A DNA stretch of 64,000 nucleotides from Macrothele yani (GCA_039090855.1 CM077005.1:14795921-14859920); one strand, 5' to 3'; counted from the first letter of the stretch, positions 23,586 to 34,680 are shown. The notes: a model not told the origin generated them from the sequence alone. Made by a program: numbers and translations.

Positions 23586-25314
23586 TTACCGCGCCAAGCC
23601 CCATTTGGGAAATTGAGGGATTAAATTTTGTTAATGAATTTCGAACGACTAAGTGGCTACAATGACATTGAGTTTCCTAGTATAGGCAACCCAGGCTCAT
23701 CGTTGAGACCTGTACGCGTTGTTGTTTCATATGAGCTCGTACGAAGTTGTCGCAAGAACTCATATGCTGCAAGAAACTAAGTTTAAAAACCAACATTTCA
23801 GTATCATGCTGGAAATCGTGGTATCTTAAAAGAAAGGAAAACTGTTTACTTTAAATTAAACCAAAACCTGACACTCGTACTCATTTGCAGAGCAGCGAGA
23901 AGAAGAATACGCTGATTAAAGAAACAAATGTATAATAACCACTGAGCCACTCGCGCATAATTCTTAATTTATGTACAAATTAATGGTGGAACCAGATTAA
24001 GTTATATTAAGACATCGCTACAAAAAAGTTAAAGTTTGGCCTAAGATTTGTAGAAATAGAAACGTTCCTAACAATCCAACTAGTACTAGGTGAGCAATAA
24101 TATTTCATTTGTAAATTACAAGGACTACTCAACTTGCAAGGGATTGAAATATTTGGATGATGTGTTACCCTAAAATCTTCTGCTGTTCAACACCGATCCG
24201 AGGGTTTATGATGAGGCTGCTCCTTCACGAGCTCGACTTCTTGCGTCCGCGATCTTGGGGCTTGTATCCTCCGTGGATAAAACGTAGCCCGGGAGCCCTC
24301 GACAAACGTATATCTTCGCTATTCTCAACTTTGCATTTTTTCTACTACCTTCCTTGGGTGCTTAACATCTTGCCGTATTTGGGTCTGACTTCTTGACCTT
24401 CGTACAACAAAGCATTTCTTGCCAACCGACGATAGCAGCAAATCCCCAACAACTACAATTCGACAACGACAACAGCCAACCGACCGACAACTACCGACAG
24501 ACAACTCTTGACGTCAACTCTCGACGAGAACCCACCACGGCAACCTTGATTTCTCTAAGTTTTCTATTTCATTTTAGTTTCGCTTTCACTTACAGTCATG
24601 CTGCTAGGCGTGTCCCTCCCTCATGGAGGAGTACCTCGCACCTTCATTAGTTTCTGCCCCCCCTCGTTCGTAAGTGGCCTGCCGTCCGCTGGATGTTGAC
24701 CAGTGGCTATTTCGAGCAGATGTTCTCCTGGCCAGCTGACCATCTCCTGAGCTAAGCCCTTTAAAAATTTATTCGGCCCTAACTTTCACCCTGTTTCGGA
24801 GTTCAATTATCGGACCATCCGAGAAAACCCTTTTTAAATATTTAAGCATGCTCGGAGGCACGTGTGCCCGACTGAATTATGTTCCCCGACACAGAGCCTG
24901 TGTGACAGTTATTACATAAGCTTACCTTCTTACCAGATTTAGGATTCTTTCTTGGACCTCTACCGTATAATCACCACTCACCGATTATTAGTAAGGGCTG
25001 AATTATGTATTCCGCAATGTTGTTGCTTCGCAAATGCAGGGAAATGAAAAATACCTTTCACTTCGTTTGCGGAATTTTGCACTTGCCCTAGCGTTTGCGT
25101 TTCGATCTTCTTCGTACGCGAAGGTAAACCTATCATTTTTACAACTTGGGCACCAGTACGGATGCGTTCCCCATTTATGTAGCGATTTTTCTAACGTTTC
25201 GTTGTCACTTTAATTTTCAAATTTGTCAGTTTATGAAAATAAATATTAACAAACCTAGCTTTTACGATTTTTAGCGATTTTTTTAGAGAGGTGATGGGAT
25301 CACTTTGTCTGTCT
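23586..25314. other. Unassigned spacer
   Basis: No gene is recognised. A stray 56-bp-array fragment lies near 23,938. A CAACGACAACAG-type simple repeat lies near 24,440-24,510. The open frames here are short and show no familiar motif. A decayed LTR region cannot be excluded at about 24,200-24,990. Confidence 0.4.
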
Positions 25315-26072
25315 ATCTATCCAACCGTAGGTTGAAGAAGCGTATATGCTCTAGGTTTGTCCGTCTGCCTGTCTGTCCGTCCGTCCGCACGATAATTCGC
25401 GTAAAAATGGTTCGATTTCAATGAAATTTTAGCACGTGGTAGGGGACTACCTGGGGACGAGCCCTATTGAAATTGGACGAAATGGGGTCAAAGGTCAGGA
25501 CATAGGAGTGGGATTAATTCCATTGCTTTTATGCGTAATAACTTGACTAAAAATGCTTCTATTGCAACAAAACTTTAGTATGTTATTCCGGAGGTACACT
25601 GAACCGGTTCTGTTGAATATCATCTAAGTGGGGTTAAAGGTCAGGACACAGGAGAGAGATTTATTCCACAGCCATTATCCTCAAAACTTGAGTAATGATT
25701 TCTGGTATGTTGGAAAGCGTATCATAATCAATGCATTGCATGATTTTACTATAAGATAGTCCAACTATACTAGTTATCCGAATTTATTGGCGTAGATAAA
25801 ATCACGGTTTCCAAGCTTTCGCACATCAACCAGATGGCTTTCTCAAGGAAGGTAGGCAGCAAACTGATAATAGAACGTTTCAACGTTCTATTATCCAGTT
25901 TGCAGTTTGCTATCTACCTTCCTTGAGAAAGCCATCTGGTTGATGTGCGAAAGCTTGGAAACCGTGATTTTATCTACGCCAATAAATTCGGATAACTAAT
26001 ATAGTTGTACTATCTTATATATAGTTGGTGTACAGTTCCTTTCGTTATTATTTATGATTTTACTAACTTGTT
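25315..26072 (+). repeat. Repeat with GGGGTCAAAGGTCA motif, copy 3, interrupted
   Basis: It begins with the same edge (CCAACCGTAGGTTGAAGAAG), with motif copies at about 25,485 and 25,631 (variant). Its right edge is split: GCATGATTTTACT at 25,738 resumes as ATGATTTTACTAACTTG at 26,054, because a palindromic element inserted at 25,751. Confidence 0.8.
25751..26053 (-). mobile_element. Palindromic PLE-like mini-element with tail
   Basis: Two inverted arms of about 120 bp (GTTATCCGAATTTATTGGCG; CAAGCTTTCGCACATCAACC) surround a short centre. About 35 extra bases lie on the right side only (TGGTGTACAGTTCCTTTCGT). A perfect 11-bp duplication ATGATTTTACT flanks it (25,740-25,750 and 26,054-26,064). 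Inverted pseudo-LTRs, a one-sided tail of 30-40 bp and variable long duplications are known features of Penelope-like elements. There is no coding capacity. The class assignment is inference. Confidence 0.65.
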
Positions 26073-26308
26073 ATTACCTATGTTTTTACATTATATGCTT
26101 TTTAACGTATTGTGACAGTCACATGACGGATTCAAATCTATTTACCTATATAATATGCTTCTGCCATGGAAGTATTGAATGGGAATATGACGAAAATTTT
26201 GTTGTAGGTGACCTATTTTATAGACTGCCCATTTATAATTTAGCCATTTATTATAGTCATGTATATGTATTTTACGATTCGTGTTATAAAGATTTCAAAA
26301 TTACAATT

Positions 26309-26735
26309 TGCTAAGCTTTCGCTCATCAACGGAAGGCTTTTTCAAGGTTAATAGGGTCAAACAAACTGAAATGCTAGAATGATTACAATTTAAATATGAG
26401 AATGGTGTACACGAGGCACATAAAGAATGATTAAATACGCAGCGCAGCGTGTTCTGAATGTGAAGTCAAGAGATGTGACTTCACATTCAGAAAAATGTTT
26501 TTCCATTTGGCACGCGGCAGTTTTGAGAGGGAAAATCATTTAAGCACTAGATCCAAATTTTGGCAACTCCCGGGAGACACTGTATTTCAATCTGTTTTAC
26601 GTTGTTAGCTTTGAAAAAGCCATCAGCTGATGAGCGAAACCATGGCAAATTATACTTTTGATTTCTTATGCCGATTAAAATGGATTATCACTTCAGTCTT
26701 ATATATTTGGTGTAGAATGTTATGAATAAAAGTTA
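26309..26735 (-). mobile_element. Degenerate relative of the 25,751 palindromic element
   Basis: It carries diverged arms AAGCTTTCGCTCATCAACGG (26,313) and AGCTGATGAGCGAAACCATG (26,625), and ends in a tail-like TATATTTGGTGTAGAATG matching the tail at about 26,017. A perfect 17-bp palindrome TTCTGAATGTGAAGTCA with its complement sits inside at 26,452-26,492. Confidence 0.6.
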
Positions 26736-29004
26736 TTAATCAGTTCTGCTATTTAATTGAAACGTAAGTTCAGCTTGATTTCATTTTCTTAAATTTAATT
26801 TTGATGTAATTTATATCTTTAATACAAACTCATTATTATTTTAATTTCGAGAAAGACAGAGTTATTGTGTCTGAAATTTCTGAAAACAGGGCACTATGAA
26901 ATGCAAAGTCAGCATCAACATTCCAATGAATGAAATACGGAATTGCACCTTTGTACTCAACATTCCATTCTCTGGTTTATTTGTACTGCCAACACAACAA
27001 ATAATATTAAAACATTTTTTGCATACATCAAAATTCTTTGATGTTTTCAAAGTATATTTTTTACGTACTGAATGGGGAAAAAAGTTAAAGCAAAGACGGG
27101 CGTTCACATAAAATACTAGATGAATGTGCAAAATATTCATAACATTCTAAGCGAATCTGCCAGAAATACACCCCAACTCTAATCTCAGTTTTTTCATTAA
27201 ACGATATTACTATCAAAATGAATTTTAGTTATCCTGCATTTAAGCTAGGAAATAAATAATTATAGGTGAAATTCTTCGATTTCAGACAGAAACATATTCC
27301 TAAAATCCAAAACAGCGTATTTGCGAATAACTGTATTTTTCTTATTCTTTATTTGAAAAGCAAAACGAAAAAACAACAAAGAAAATCCTCATTTCTCGGG
27401 CCCTCCAACATTCGTATAGCCCGTTTCCTATGCTTCATATGCTTCCCTGCAAATCCCCCTCCCCCCATAAGAGTCGGCATTGATGCCTGTATAGACGTCC
27501 CATTGGTCGAAGGTACGTGTGCCCCAGCATCAACCAGTCCTCTGCCAAAGAATATCTAACGCTTAAAGAAGGTCAACTCTCATAGAGATAACGTAAAACA
27601 TGCGACAACAGCGCCACCACATCTTAAGAGGTAACTTGCTCTGCGGAAAAGTTAACATTCAGGTGCAAAACATGTTAGGGGGAACTACGGCAGTGAAGCT
27701 TTTCTTTGATCCACGATGGTTTCCTTCGATCTGATGACTATTTGCTTAGAGCAGTTTTTTGTTGTTGTTGTTGCTGTTTTCTGATATCCCGCCCATTCCT
27801 TATTTTGGTGAGAAAAATATGCAATAACATTAGTATTACTATTTAAAATAAATTTCAGCAAATATTACAGTTAGGCCTGTGGATTCGTACAAAATGCAGA
27901 CATTCCCTAGTATTTGGCATTACTGAAAATATTTCTGAAGAACAAATAAAAGCCTTAACTAACCCGGTTGGCTTAACAAAACTAACACGTCCGATTTGCG
28001 AAGTGATTATGCTACTGAGAAGGTTACAATCACGTGCTGTGAGTCTGAGTAGCTCGGCTGACGGCTGACTGTTCTTTACCTAAAGAATTGAAGTCAACAG
28101 AAATACGCATGCGCAGTCTGCTTCGGCATCAGCCGATCAGCCTGTATGTTGGCTTCTGTGCACTGCACTTTTTCTCTCAAGATATGGCGGTGCTAGTTAC
28201 GTTTTGCTGAGCCTTAACTTCTTCTCATTAGATATTCTTTTCCTCTGCAGTTGATACAAAATGTGTACAAAGTAAAAATGTCGTGAGTTACATTTTTACA
28301 CTCACTAAACTGCCCGTCGCACAGAGCTGTAGCTACTGGGAAGGCAGGGATGGCGGTTGGCCTCCCAGAACGCTCCAGGGGCGTAAATTCCTGCTCTGGG
28401 GGATGTAAAAAATAGAAATTGTAACTAAAAAAGAAAGCTTCACCCTTCAGTATTTTCTTCTTAAAGACTTTAGTTAGCTTCATACAGTATTCCAAGCAGT
28501 TAACTAAAGTACAGGGTAGCATACACTATGAGGTCTGAAAATCTCTTATCCATGAAGGGAATTTTCCAAAACAGTGAATGGAGACATAGAAAACAATATG
28601 CTGATATGCCTAATCTCCATGACCTTTCCGAATACGTCTTTGGGATGAAGAGCTAATTAGTCATTTGTTATCTGTCGTAGAAATATCTCTTAGTGTTTGA
28701 CCTTGAACGGAATTTTTCCCAGCCCTACCTCTGAAGCTTTTTCCTATTGTTATGTTCACTGTCCGATGCTCATTCATTCTGCACTGGTTTGTTTTCCGTT
28801 CTGCATTTCTGTGGAGTGTTGTGTTGTCGGCGTTCACATAACGTTTACGCTTTACTCGGTATTTACAATCTGTGATTCTCGGGTATTTTCTTAGTTTTTG
28901 CATTTTTAATAAATTTATGTCAAAAACCTGAAGTGCGATTTTGAAACGATCGTAATACTTTCCTATAACGGCAGTGTGTGATGAAGTAAAAACCACGTAT
29001 CATG
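26736..29004. other. AT-rich spacer, no gene recognised
   Basis: Several open frames of 60-110 codons exist on both strands, but none has a familiar motif. The one stretch with promoter-like words is annotated separately. Confidence 0.4.
28095..28200. promoter_or_regulatory. Possible promoter-like cluster
   Basis: ATACGCATGCGCAGTC resembles an NRF-1-type site (GCGCATGCGC core) and AAGATATGGCGGTG resembles a YY1-type site 85 bp away. This pairing is common at housekeeping promoters in animals. No adjacent exon was found, so this is speculative. Confidence 0.2.
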
Positions 29005-29345
29005 GAACTCGAAGGGGCATAATTTTGAACTCGAAGGGGCATAATTTTGAACTCGAAGGGGCATAATTTTGAACTCGAAGGGACATAATTTTGAACTGGT
29101 TATAATTTTGAACTCGAAGGGACATAATTTTGAACTCGAATGGACATAATTTTGAGCTGGGTATAATTTTGAACTCGAATGGGAATAATTTTGAACTCGA
29201 ATGGACATAATTTTGAACTGGGTATAATTTTGAACTCGAAGGGGAATAATTTTGAACTGGAATGGACATAATTTTGAACTGGGTATAATTTTGAACTCGA
29301 AGGGGCATAATTTTGAACTCGAAGGGACATAATTTTGAACTCGAA
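29005..29345. repeat. 22-bp minisatellite
   Basis: About 16 units of AACTCGAAGGGGCATAATTT plus TG. They are mixed with 17-bp variants AACTGGGTATAATTTTG. Related words recur at 29,716-29,815 and once at 31,305. Confidence 0.9.
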
Positions 29346-29429
29346 GCAGGGCGTACTGATAGCCCTCGCAACCTTTGCAGTGCGGGTGGGCCTCATGGCT
29401 AAAAGGGCCTCTAGCCTGAGCAAAACGAT

Positions 29430-29605
29430 TTTACAAAATTTTTGTTGAAACTTTATATGAAACTGGTTAAAGAAATAGCCAAGAATTAAGGCAGCTTTGA
29501 ATGCAGTTTTAAGAAAAAAGCATTTTTTTTTCTCAGTAAATACATAAAATCTTCAGAAATCATTTTCGTTGCTTTAGTTCATAAAAATTGGATGACGAGA
29601 AAGCA
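29430..29605 (-). mobile_element. Fragment related to the foldback element at 45,232
   Basis: AAGAAATAGCCAAGAATTAA, GCAGCTTTGAATGCAGT, CTTTAGTTCATAAAAATTGG and ATGACGAGAAAG follow the same order as the right arm of the 45,232-45,658 element. Only one arm remains. Confidence 0.6.
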
Positions 29606-31979
29606 GCTATTCAAAAGAACGTGAGGCCCCTTGTAATAGACCTTGCTGTTACAAAGGGCTTCAAGTTCACAGCCCTTGCAACAGTTTCCATGTAGGTACC
29701 TAATATATTAATAAATTTTGAACTCGAAGGGACATAATACACCGAAATGCATTTATATATACACTCGAAGGGACTCAAAGGGACATATAATACACTCGAA
29801 GGGACATTTATACACCGAAATGCATAGCAATTTGTAAAGATCGTCAACTACTACTTGAGGACACTATGGACTATGACTTGAAGTTTTAGCCTTTCAGTTT
29901 CTTTCCTTGGTTATTTTTTGATGTGTATCATCGTCATAAGGTATGTTTTTATAAATATCTTAAAGTTTTCATTAGAGGACATTTTCATCACGTGGAACCA
30001 TATGGTTGAGTCCTAGAGAATATAAATTGCCTGGAGTTGTGGCATACATACAGCTTGGTCATCTGTGACGGCAAAGAGGATTATTTCGTATTTGTGATTG
30101 AGCTTTTTTAAATTTCATCTGACTTTTAATATCATATATATGAACTGAACATATTTGAGTGCACTAGACTTTTGATGGCATTACCTCCTAGTGATTCGTT
30201 ATGTCTGGTTAAATATACGTCAGGGAATAGTATTGTTATATAAGATATGGAAAATGAATATTTAATATGCTAGAATTTACGTAGTGATTAGATTACATAT
30301 ATAGGGAAGAAAAAGAAAGGAAAAGAAAAAAAGAAAAAGTTTGCCTGTAGCAGATGATCGCAGATACTACTATGTCAGTAATAAGTCAGCCTATTGCAAA
30401 TAGTCGCAGATATTATTGCTCTCATACATTGGATGTGGTATGCTTCAACGTACATAAATGTCCTTGTCTACTCAAGAATAACGTGTGAAGAGTTTTTCAC
30501 AAACATACACACTTCTTGTTAAGTTGTGTAATGTTAATATTATATATTTCTATAACACGTTTTGATCAAATGATACTAATATCCTTAGTATCACATTTGA
30601 TATTAATAAGACAATGTGAAAAAAATATGTTCAGTGAGCGGAATTTTTATACCAATGAGGATAAGGTGTTATGTATTCGTTCGGAATATAATGAAAGGTG
30701 TTCTTCGCGGCAGCGAAAAATCAGAGATTTGCATATTTTTTTATAACAGAATCAAAAGATTTTTTCTTATTATGGGCAAAACATTGGGACATTATGCTAA
30801 GTGTGTTTTTATAATCCAGAGGAAATAATTTAAGTAGTTTTACTTTCTTTGTGCTACAGTTCTTAATCGTTACTTAGTTATTTGCTTAATATATGATGTG
30901 ACATTTCGCATAAATCGGAAAAGTTAGACACTGTCACACGACAGTTCTATATTTTCTGTGTGTAATCGTGAGGCATTTCAAAAAGCAGGCCTTAGTTCTT
31001 TAAAATAATAAATTTTGCCTGATATGGTTAACTTTGATGTAAGTATTTTGTAGTAATTTATATCGGTAACCAAGGCAATCATTTTAATTTTGTGTTTCAC
31101 GCAATAAAGTGAAATAATTTTGATATTGCTAAAAATGCTCCTAGGTTCCAAAGAATTTGATTTATTAAACATCCTTAAAGCCTCGTTAATAATATGGAAG
31201 TTTAAATCTGGAGGAACTGAAAGTGAATGGATTTTCGCGAAAGGGCCTCGAAAACAGTTTTCGAGGGGGGGGGAGGGGGGTCGAGTTTTTCCTGTACGCC
31301 ACTGACTCGAAGGAGCGTAATTTCAAGTCTCTCGCTCACAGATTAGAAAAAAGCTTGCTACTGTCCTGCTGCCGCAATCATTCCAAATAATGACTTTCAT
31401 CTTTGGACGAACAAACATCTGTGGAATTCGACTGCTGGTGAAAGATCTCCCACACAAATGTCGAATAAACGGTGGAGCATTTGTAAACAGAATGTTGTTA
31501 ACTTTTGTTTAGCAGAGTTCAGCGATCAGTTAGTTCACAAGGGACGGAAACCCGTTATTGTGCGCAGACGCCCGCTGAAAAACCGGCTACAGGTTTCGCT
31601 GTTGTGTTTATGTTCACGTGACGTAGGTGAAAAAGAGAAGCGATGGGTCAAATTCTGAGCCAGTTGCTGTTGTGCAGGCATGCGATCTGCTTCTGCTGCG
31701 GCCAATGGGTGATACACGTGGACTTGTCGCGCTTTCCCATGACGTCATTCTGCGTTTCACCAACGATACTATTCCGCTTTTCTTCATTTTTTTCCTTTCT
31801 TTACCGAAAGCTTGGACTTTCTGAGGTGACACAGCACTTGTCTGGTTCTTTCGTTTCACTTTACTGGCAGAATACTGCAGTAACTCCACATGAATAGCTA
31901 GGATAATTTTTTTCACAACGCTGGATGGACTACCAAATTTATTTATACGCATCTCAACAGTTTACATTACAACACAGTT
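29606..31979. other. Spacer, no gene recognised
   Basis: Relics of the 22-bp minisatellite lie at 29,716-29,815. An AG-rich run lies near 30,305-30,340 and a G-run near 31,265-31,280. E-box and CRE words (CACGTGACGTAG near 31,615, ATGACGTCAT near 31,739) are present without a supported gene. Confidence 0.4.
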
Positions 31980-32143
31980 TGTGACGTACCTGCCAGCAGG
32001 ACGCACATGACATAAAGGCAGATAGGAATCAGAATAAAACGTCTGCGTAGCTCAGTTGGTAGAGCGACTTGTTCCGGAATAAGCGTACTCGGGTTCGAAT
32101 CCCGGCGCAGACCGAAAATGACGGAGAAATTTACTTCGTTATA
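31980..32143 (+). repeat. TRIM 5' LTR
   Basis: 164 bp, TGTGACG to CGTTATA. It carries the tRNA-like block at 32,041-32,113. The high similarity to the 3' LTR indicates a fairly recent insertion. Confidence 0.88.
32041..32113 (+). other. tRNA-like pol III promoter sequence in 5' LTR
   Basis: 73 nt. The acceptor stem pairs perfectly (GTCTGCG with CGCAGAC). The D arm is GCTC-AGTTGGTA-GAGC, the A box TAGCTCAGTTGG and the B box GGTTCGAATCC. The T stem TCGGG/CCCGG pairs. The anticodon arm (ACTTG/ATAAG around TTCCGGA) does not pair, so it is unlikely to be a working tRNA gene. The loop would read CCG if it were. Confidence 0.85.
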
Positions 32144-32144
32144 A

Positions 32145-32156
32145 TGGCGCCCGAAC
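32145..32156 (+). promoter_or_regulatory. tRNA-Lys primer-binding site of the TRIM
   Basis: TGGCGCCCGAAC, 12 nt, complementary to the 3' end of animal tRNA-Lys including CCA. The same 12 nt follow the LTR at 63,521. Confidence 0.85.
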
Positions 32157-32406
32157 TACCGGATGACCCGACCGTTCAAAATCTCGCATTGGTGTGATGT
32201 TATTTCCGTGTGATGTTATTTCCACACCGCGAGATAGGAAAAATCAGAGAATCCCTTCTCCAGTGCTTCGAAAAATAAATGTGTGTGACGTTGCATTCCA
32301 CACACCAGATTGACTGGGAGTTCTCAAGTGCACTTTCTACAGTGGTTGTCTGCCTGCAGCGATTCATGGTCACGGCTGATCCGTGGGCCATGCCCCGGCC
32401 CTCTTT

Positions 32407-32417
32407 AGGGGGGTGAG
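32407..32417 (+). promoter_or_regulatory. Polypurine tract of the TRIM
   Basis: AGGGGGGTGAG, immediately before the 3' LTR (one C between). This is the plus-strand priming site in LTR elements. The single T makes it imperfect. Confidence 0.7.
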
Positions 32418-32418
32418 C

Positions 32419-32581
32419 TGTGACGTACCTGCCAGCAGGACGCACATGACATAAAGGCAGATAGGAATCAGAATACATGTCTGCGTAGCTCAGTTGGTAG
32501 AGCGACTTGTTCCGGAATAAGCGTACTCGGGTTCGAATCCCGGCGTAGACCAAAAATGAGGGAGAAATTTACTTCGTTATA
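32419..32581 (+). repeat. TRIM 3' LTR
   Basis: 163 bp, same ends as the 5' LTR. Its tRNA-like block is 32,479-32,551, with one C-to-T change that turns an acceptor pair into a wobble. Confidence 0.88.
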
Positions 32582-32585
32582 AGTT

Positions 32586-33424
32586 GTAGAGATGGGTGAT
32601 TAAAGCAATGAGAAAAACTGAAATGGAAAAAGAAAACTGGAAAACATCTGTATAAAACAACGTACAGAATTTTTTGGCGGAGGGGCGGATTTAAATAAGT
32701 TTATTTGCAGGCACTGACGCAGAGGGGCTCCCGAGATGCCCCCTCATCATTTTTATGCATGTTTTTATTTTATTCCAAAATAATTTTTCTAAGCAAAGCA
32801 AAAATGTCCCTCAGCAATAAATTAATAAAAGAAGTTGAATATTTTTTTGGCGCACAGTTATGTAATATTTATTTATCCGGTTACAAAATTTAGACTGTAC
32901 TGTGCCCTCTATACGACCATCTCAAAGTTTGTACATACATGTACATATGCAACAGGCAACAAGTACAGAATTACAGAACAGTTATGCAAGTGTTTCATGA
33001 GAACCCTAGATTGCTGCTCTTAAGCTTAGCAACATTTTTGGTTTACAACGTAATACAGTAAATCCTCCTAAACGGACACTCCCAAATATCGTACATCTCA
33101 ATTTAATGAACAGTTTTGTGATCCCCAAACACAAAGTATATACGGTTTTGTATATTTACCTCCAGATAGAGGACCCTCCGAATTACGGACAGTGATCTCG
33201 GTCATAAGAAAGTTAAAAATAAGAACGTTTGTAGAAAAAAATCGGGGAATTTTCGCCGCATGGATTTTGTTCAGATTCTTTGGATGGAAATAATGTACTT
33301 TCTGTCCTCCAGATCCCCATTACAAAAACTACTGGTCCGTGGTTTCATTGTAGTCGATCTTTTCTTACAAGTGGACAGAACAACTTCTTTTAAACAAAAT
33401 GGGGCATTCGTTGAGTGACGTACT
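32586..33424. other. AT-rich spacer
   Basis: No gene is recognised. Confidence 0.4.
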
Positions 33425-34180
33425 ACAGAGGTGACGCAAATATCAAGACGGCAAGTAGCAGTGATAAGCCGTTGCCGGTGTAGCTCAATTGGGAAAGCAT
33501 TAGGCCCCGGAGCCAGGACCGGTTTAGGGGGGGGTTCTATAGAGGCTTGGGTCCACCAAGAGCCCAGGAGGCATGCCTGGGGAAATAATAGATAGGTAGA
33601 GAGAGAGAGGTTTATAAAATAATTTTGCTTTTGTCTCGTATGAATTCGACTTGGTCAGAAACAGAAGCTGGAAGATGAACAGATTTCGAGGCAGTGACTC
33701 ATCATGGGCAAAGGTATCCTGTAGCTGTGTACACCAGGATCGGTGAGACAGTTTCAGCTTTTTCATTATGATCCACCCATACCTTCTAATTTGCATTTGG
33801 AACCATTAATAGTTGAAGTCCCATGTGGTTTCACATTGTATAACAAAAAAAGACGCACTAAGAAAAGTACACAATGCTAAGTCATTAGAAAATCAAAGAC
33901 AAAATCTAGGAATTTTAAACTTTTAACTCATGTTCTTGTGAGAACAATGAAAAATACAATGACTTATTATGAAAACCGTGCAGATCATACAGTAGTTAGA
34001 GTTTCATGTTTCAACGGACTTCAGAATAATTCCCCATCATAAGTTCCTTGGAGGCTCACTCAAATGTCTTAGCCTTGGGTCACACTCAAATGTCTTAGGC
34101 TAGGAGCCAACGAAGGCCTAAATTCAGCCCTGCCCAGAGCAGGAGGATTCGAATTCCGCCACCGGAAGAGAGAAGGTTTA
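33425..34180 (+). mobile_element. tRNA-derived SINE split by a hAT element
   Basis: The left part (33,425-33,513) has an upstream word GACGGCAAGTAGCAGTGATA and an A box GTAGCTCAATTGGGAAAGCA. The right part (34,141 onward) resumes with AGGAGGATTCGAATTCCGCC, a B-box region. Related tandem copies lie at 34,440-34,680. Confidence 0.7.
33514..34132 (-). mobile_element. hAT-type non-autonomous element, older copy
   Basis: An inverted relative of 55,939-56,525. The ends are CAGGACCGGTTTAG on the left and AAATTCAGCCCTG on the right. The flanking octamers CCCGGAGC and CCCAGAGC match at 7 of 8, as expected for hAT. The interior shares TTAACTCATGTTCTTGTGAG and GGTTTCACATTG-like words with the other copy in opposite orientation. 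It is non-coding. Confidence 0.75.
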
Positions 34181-34230
34181 AATTTCATATTGGCGGATGA
34201 ACGTAAAAATAGATCTACTAGCCGTTAAGT

Positions 34231-34350
34231 TCTTCAAAAAATTTGTAATGTTCCTTCCACACATCGTCTGGAATTAGCAAGAAGTCCTCCTCCGCTTCAA
34301 AAAATATGTGATGCTTCTTCCACACATCTTCTGGAATTAGTAAGAATACC
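34231..34350. repeat. Two-copy tandem duplication (~62 bp)
   Basis: Both copies contain CTTCMACACATCKTCTGGAA-type sequence and GGAATTAGYAAGAA, preceded by CTTCAAAAAAT. Confidence 0.7.
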
Positions 34351-34439
34351 TTCTTCACAGAGAGTTGCTACAAGCACGATTAGCGGTGGATCCGAAACCT
34401 GCACCCGCCTTCCTCAAAGAAGGGATATATGCGGTGCTC

Positions 34440-34680
34440 AACAGAGGTGACGCACATGTCAAGACTGCAAGTAGCAGTGATAAGCCCTTCCCGGTGTAGT
34501 TTAATTGGGAAAGCATTCGGCTCCAGAACAGAAGGATGATGTGGCGTACTGTTGAGGTGACGCACATGTCAAGACGGCAAGCAGCAATGATAAGCCCTTG
34601 CCGGCGTAACTTAATTGGGAAAGCATTCGGCTCCGGAGCAGAAGGGTGTGGCTTCGAGGCAGCCACCAGCAGAGAGGGGG
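34440..34680 (+). mobile_element. Two tandem partial SINE copies
   Basis: Two units of about 120 bp. Each has GAGGTGACGCACATGTCAAG, GATAAGCCCTTSCCGG and the A-box word AATTGGGAAAGCATTCGGCT. They match the SINE at 33,425. The second keeps a weak B-box-like GGCTTCGAGGC. Confidence 0.7.

Larger units (their letters stand above)
31980..32581 (+). mobile_element. TRIM retrotransposon with tRNA-like sequence in its LTRs (Helenus type)
   Basis: A complete 602-bp element without coding capacity. Two LTRs (31,980-32,143 and 32,419-32,581) differ at about six positions; both start TGTGACGTACCTGCC and end TTCGTTATA. One base after LTR 1 is the primer-binding site TGGCGCCCGAAC (complement of the tRNA-Lys 3' end). 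LTR 2 is preceded by a purine tract AGGGGGGTGAG. A 4-bp duplication AGTT flanks it (31,976-31,979 and 32,582-32,585). Each LTR holds a 73-nt tRNA-like sequence with A and B boxes. TRIMs with a tRNA-like LTR promoter have been described as 'Helenus', with 4-bp duplications in animals. Mobilisation must rely on an autonomous LTR element. Confidence 0.9.

Noticed and set aside
24157..24650. Host coding exons in two overlapping frames
   Set aside because: No motif, splice context or codon pattern supports them.
26627..26642. Working hammerhead ribozyme at CTGATGAGCGAAA
   Set aside because: There would be no room for stem II between the two core parts; in related copies the same place reads as a stem followed by GAAA, so it is at best a diverged relic.
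28963..29423. Repetitive 80-120-codon frames with KLCPFEFKI
   Set aside because: They translate the 22-bp minisatellite, whose mixed 22/17-bp units let several frames stay open.
32041..32551. Two functional tRNA-Arg genes
   Set aside because: The anticodon stem does not pair and both copies lie at equal positions in TRIM LTRs, so they are element promoters.
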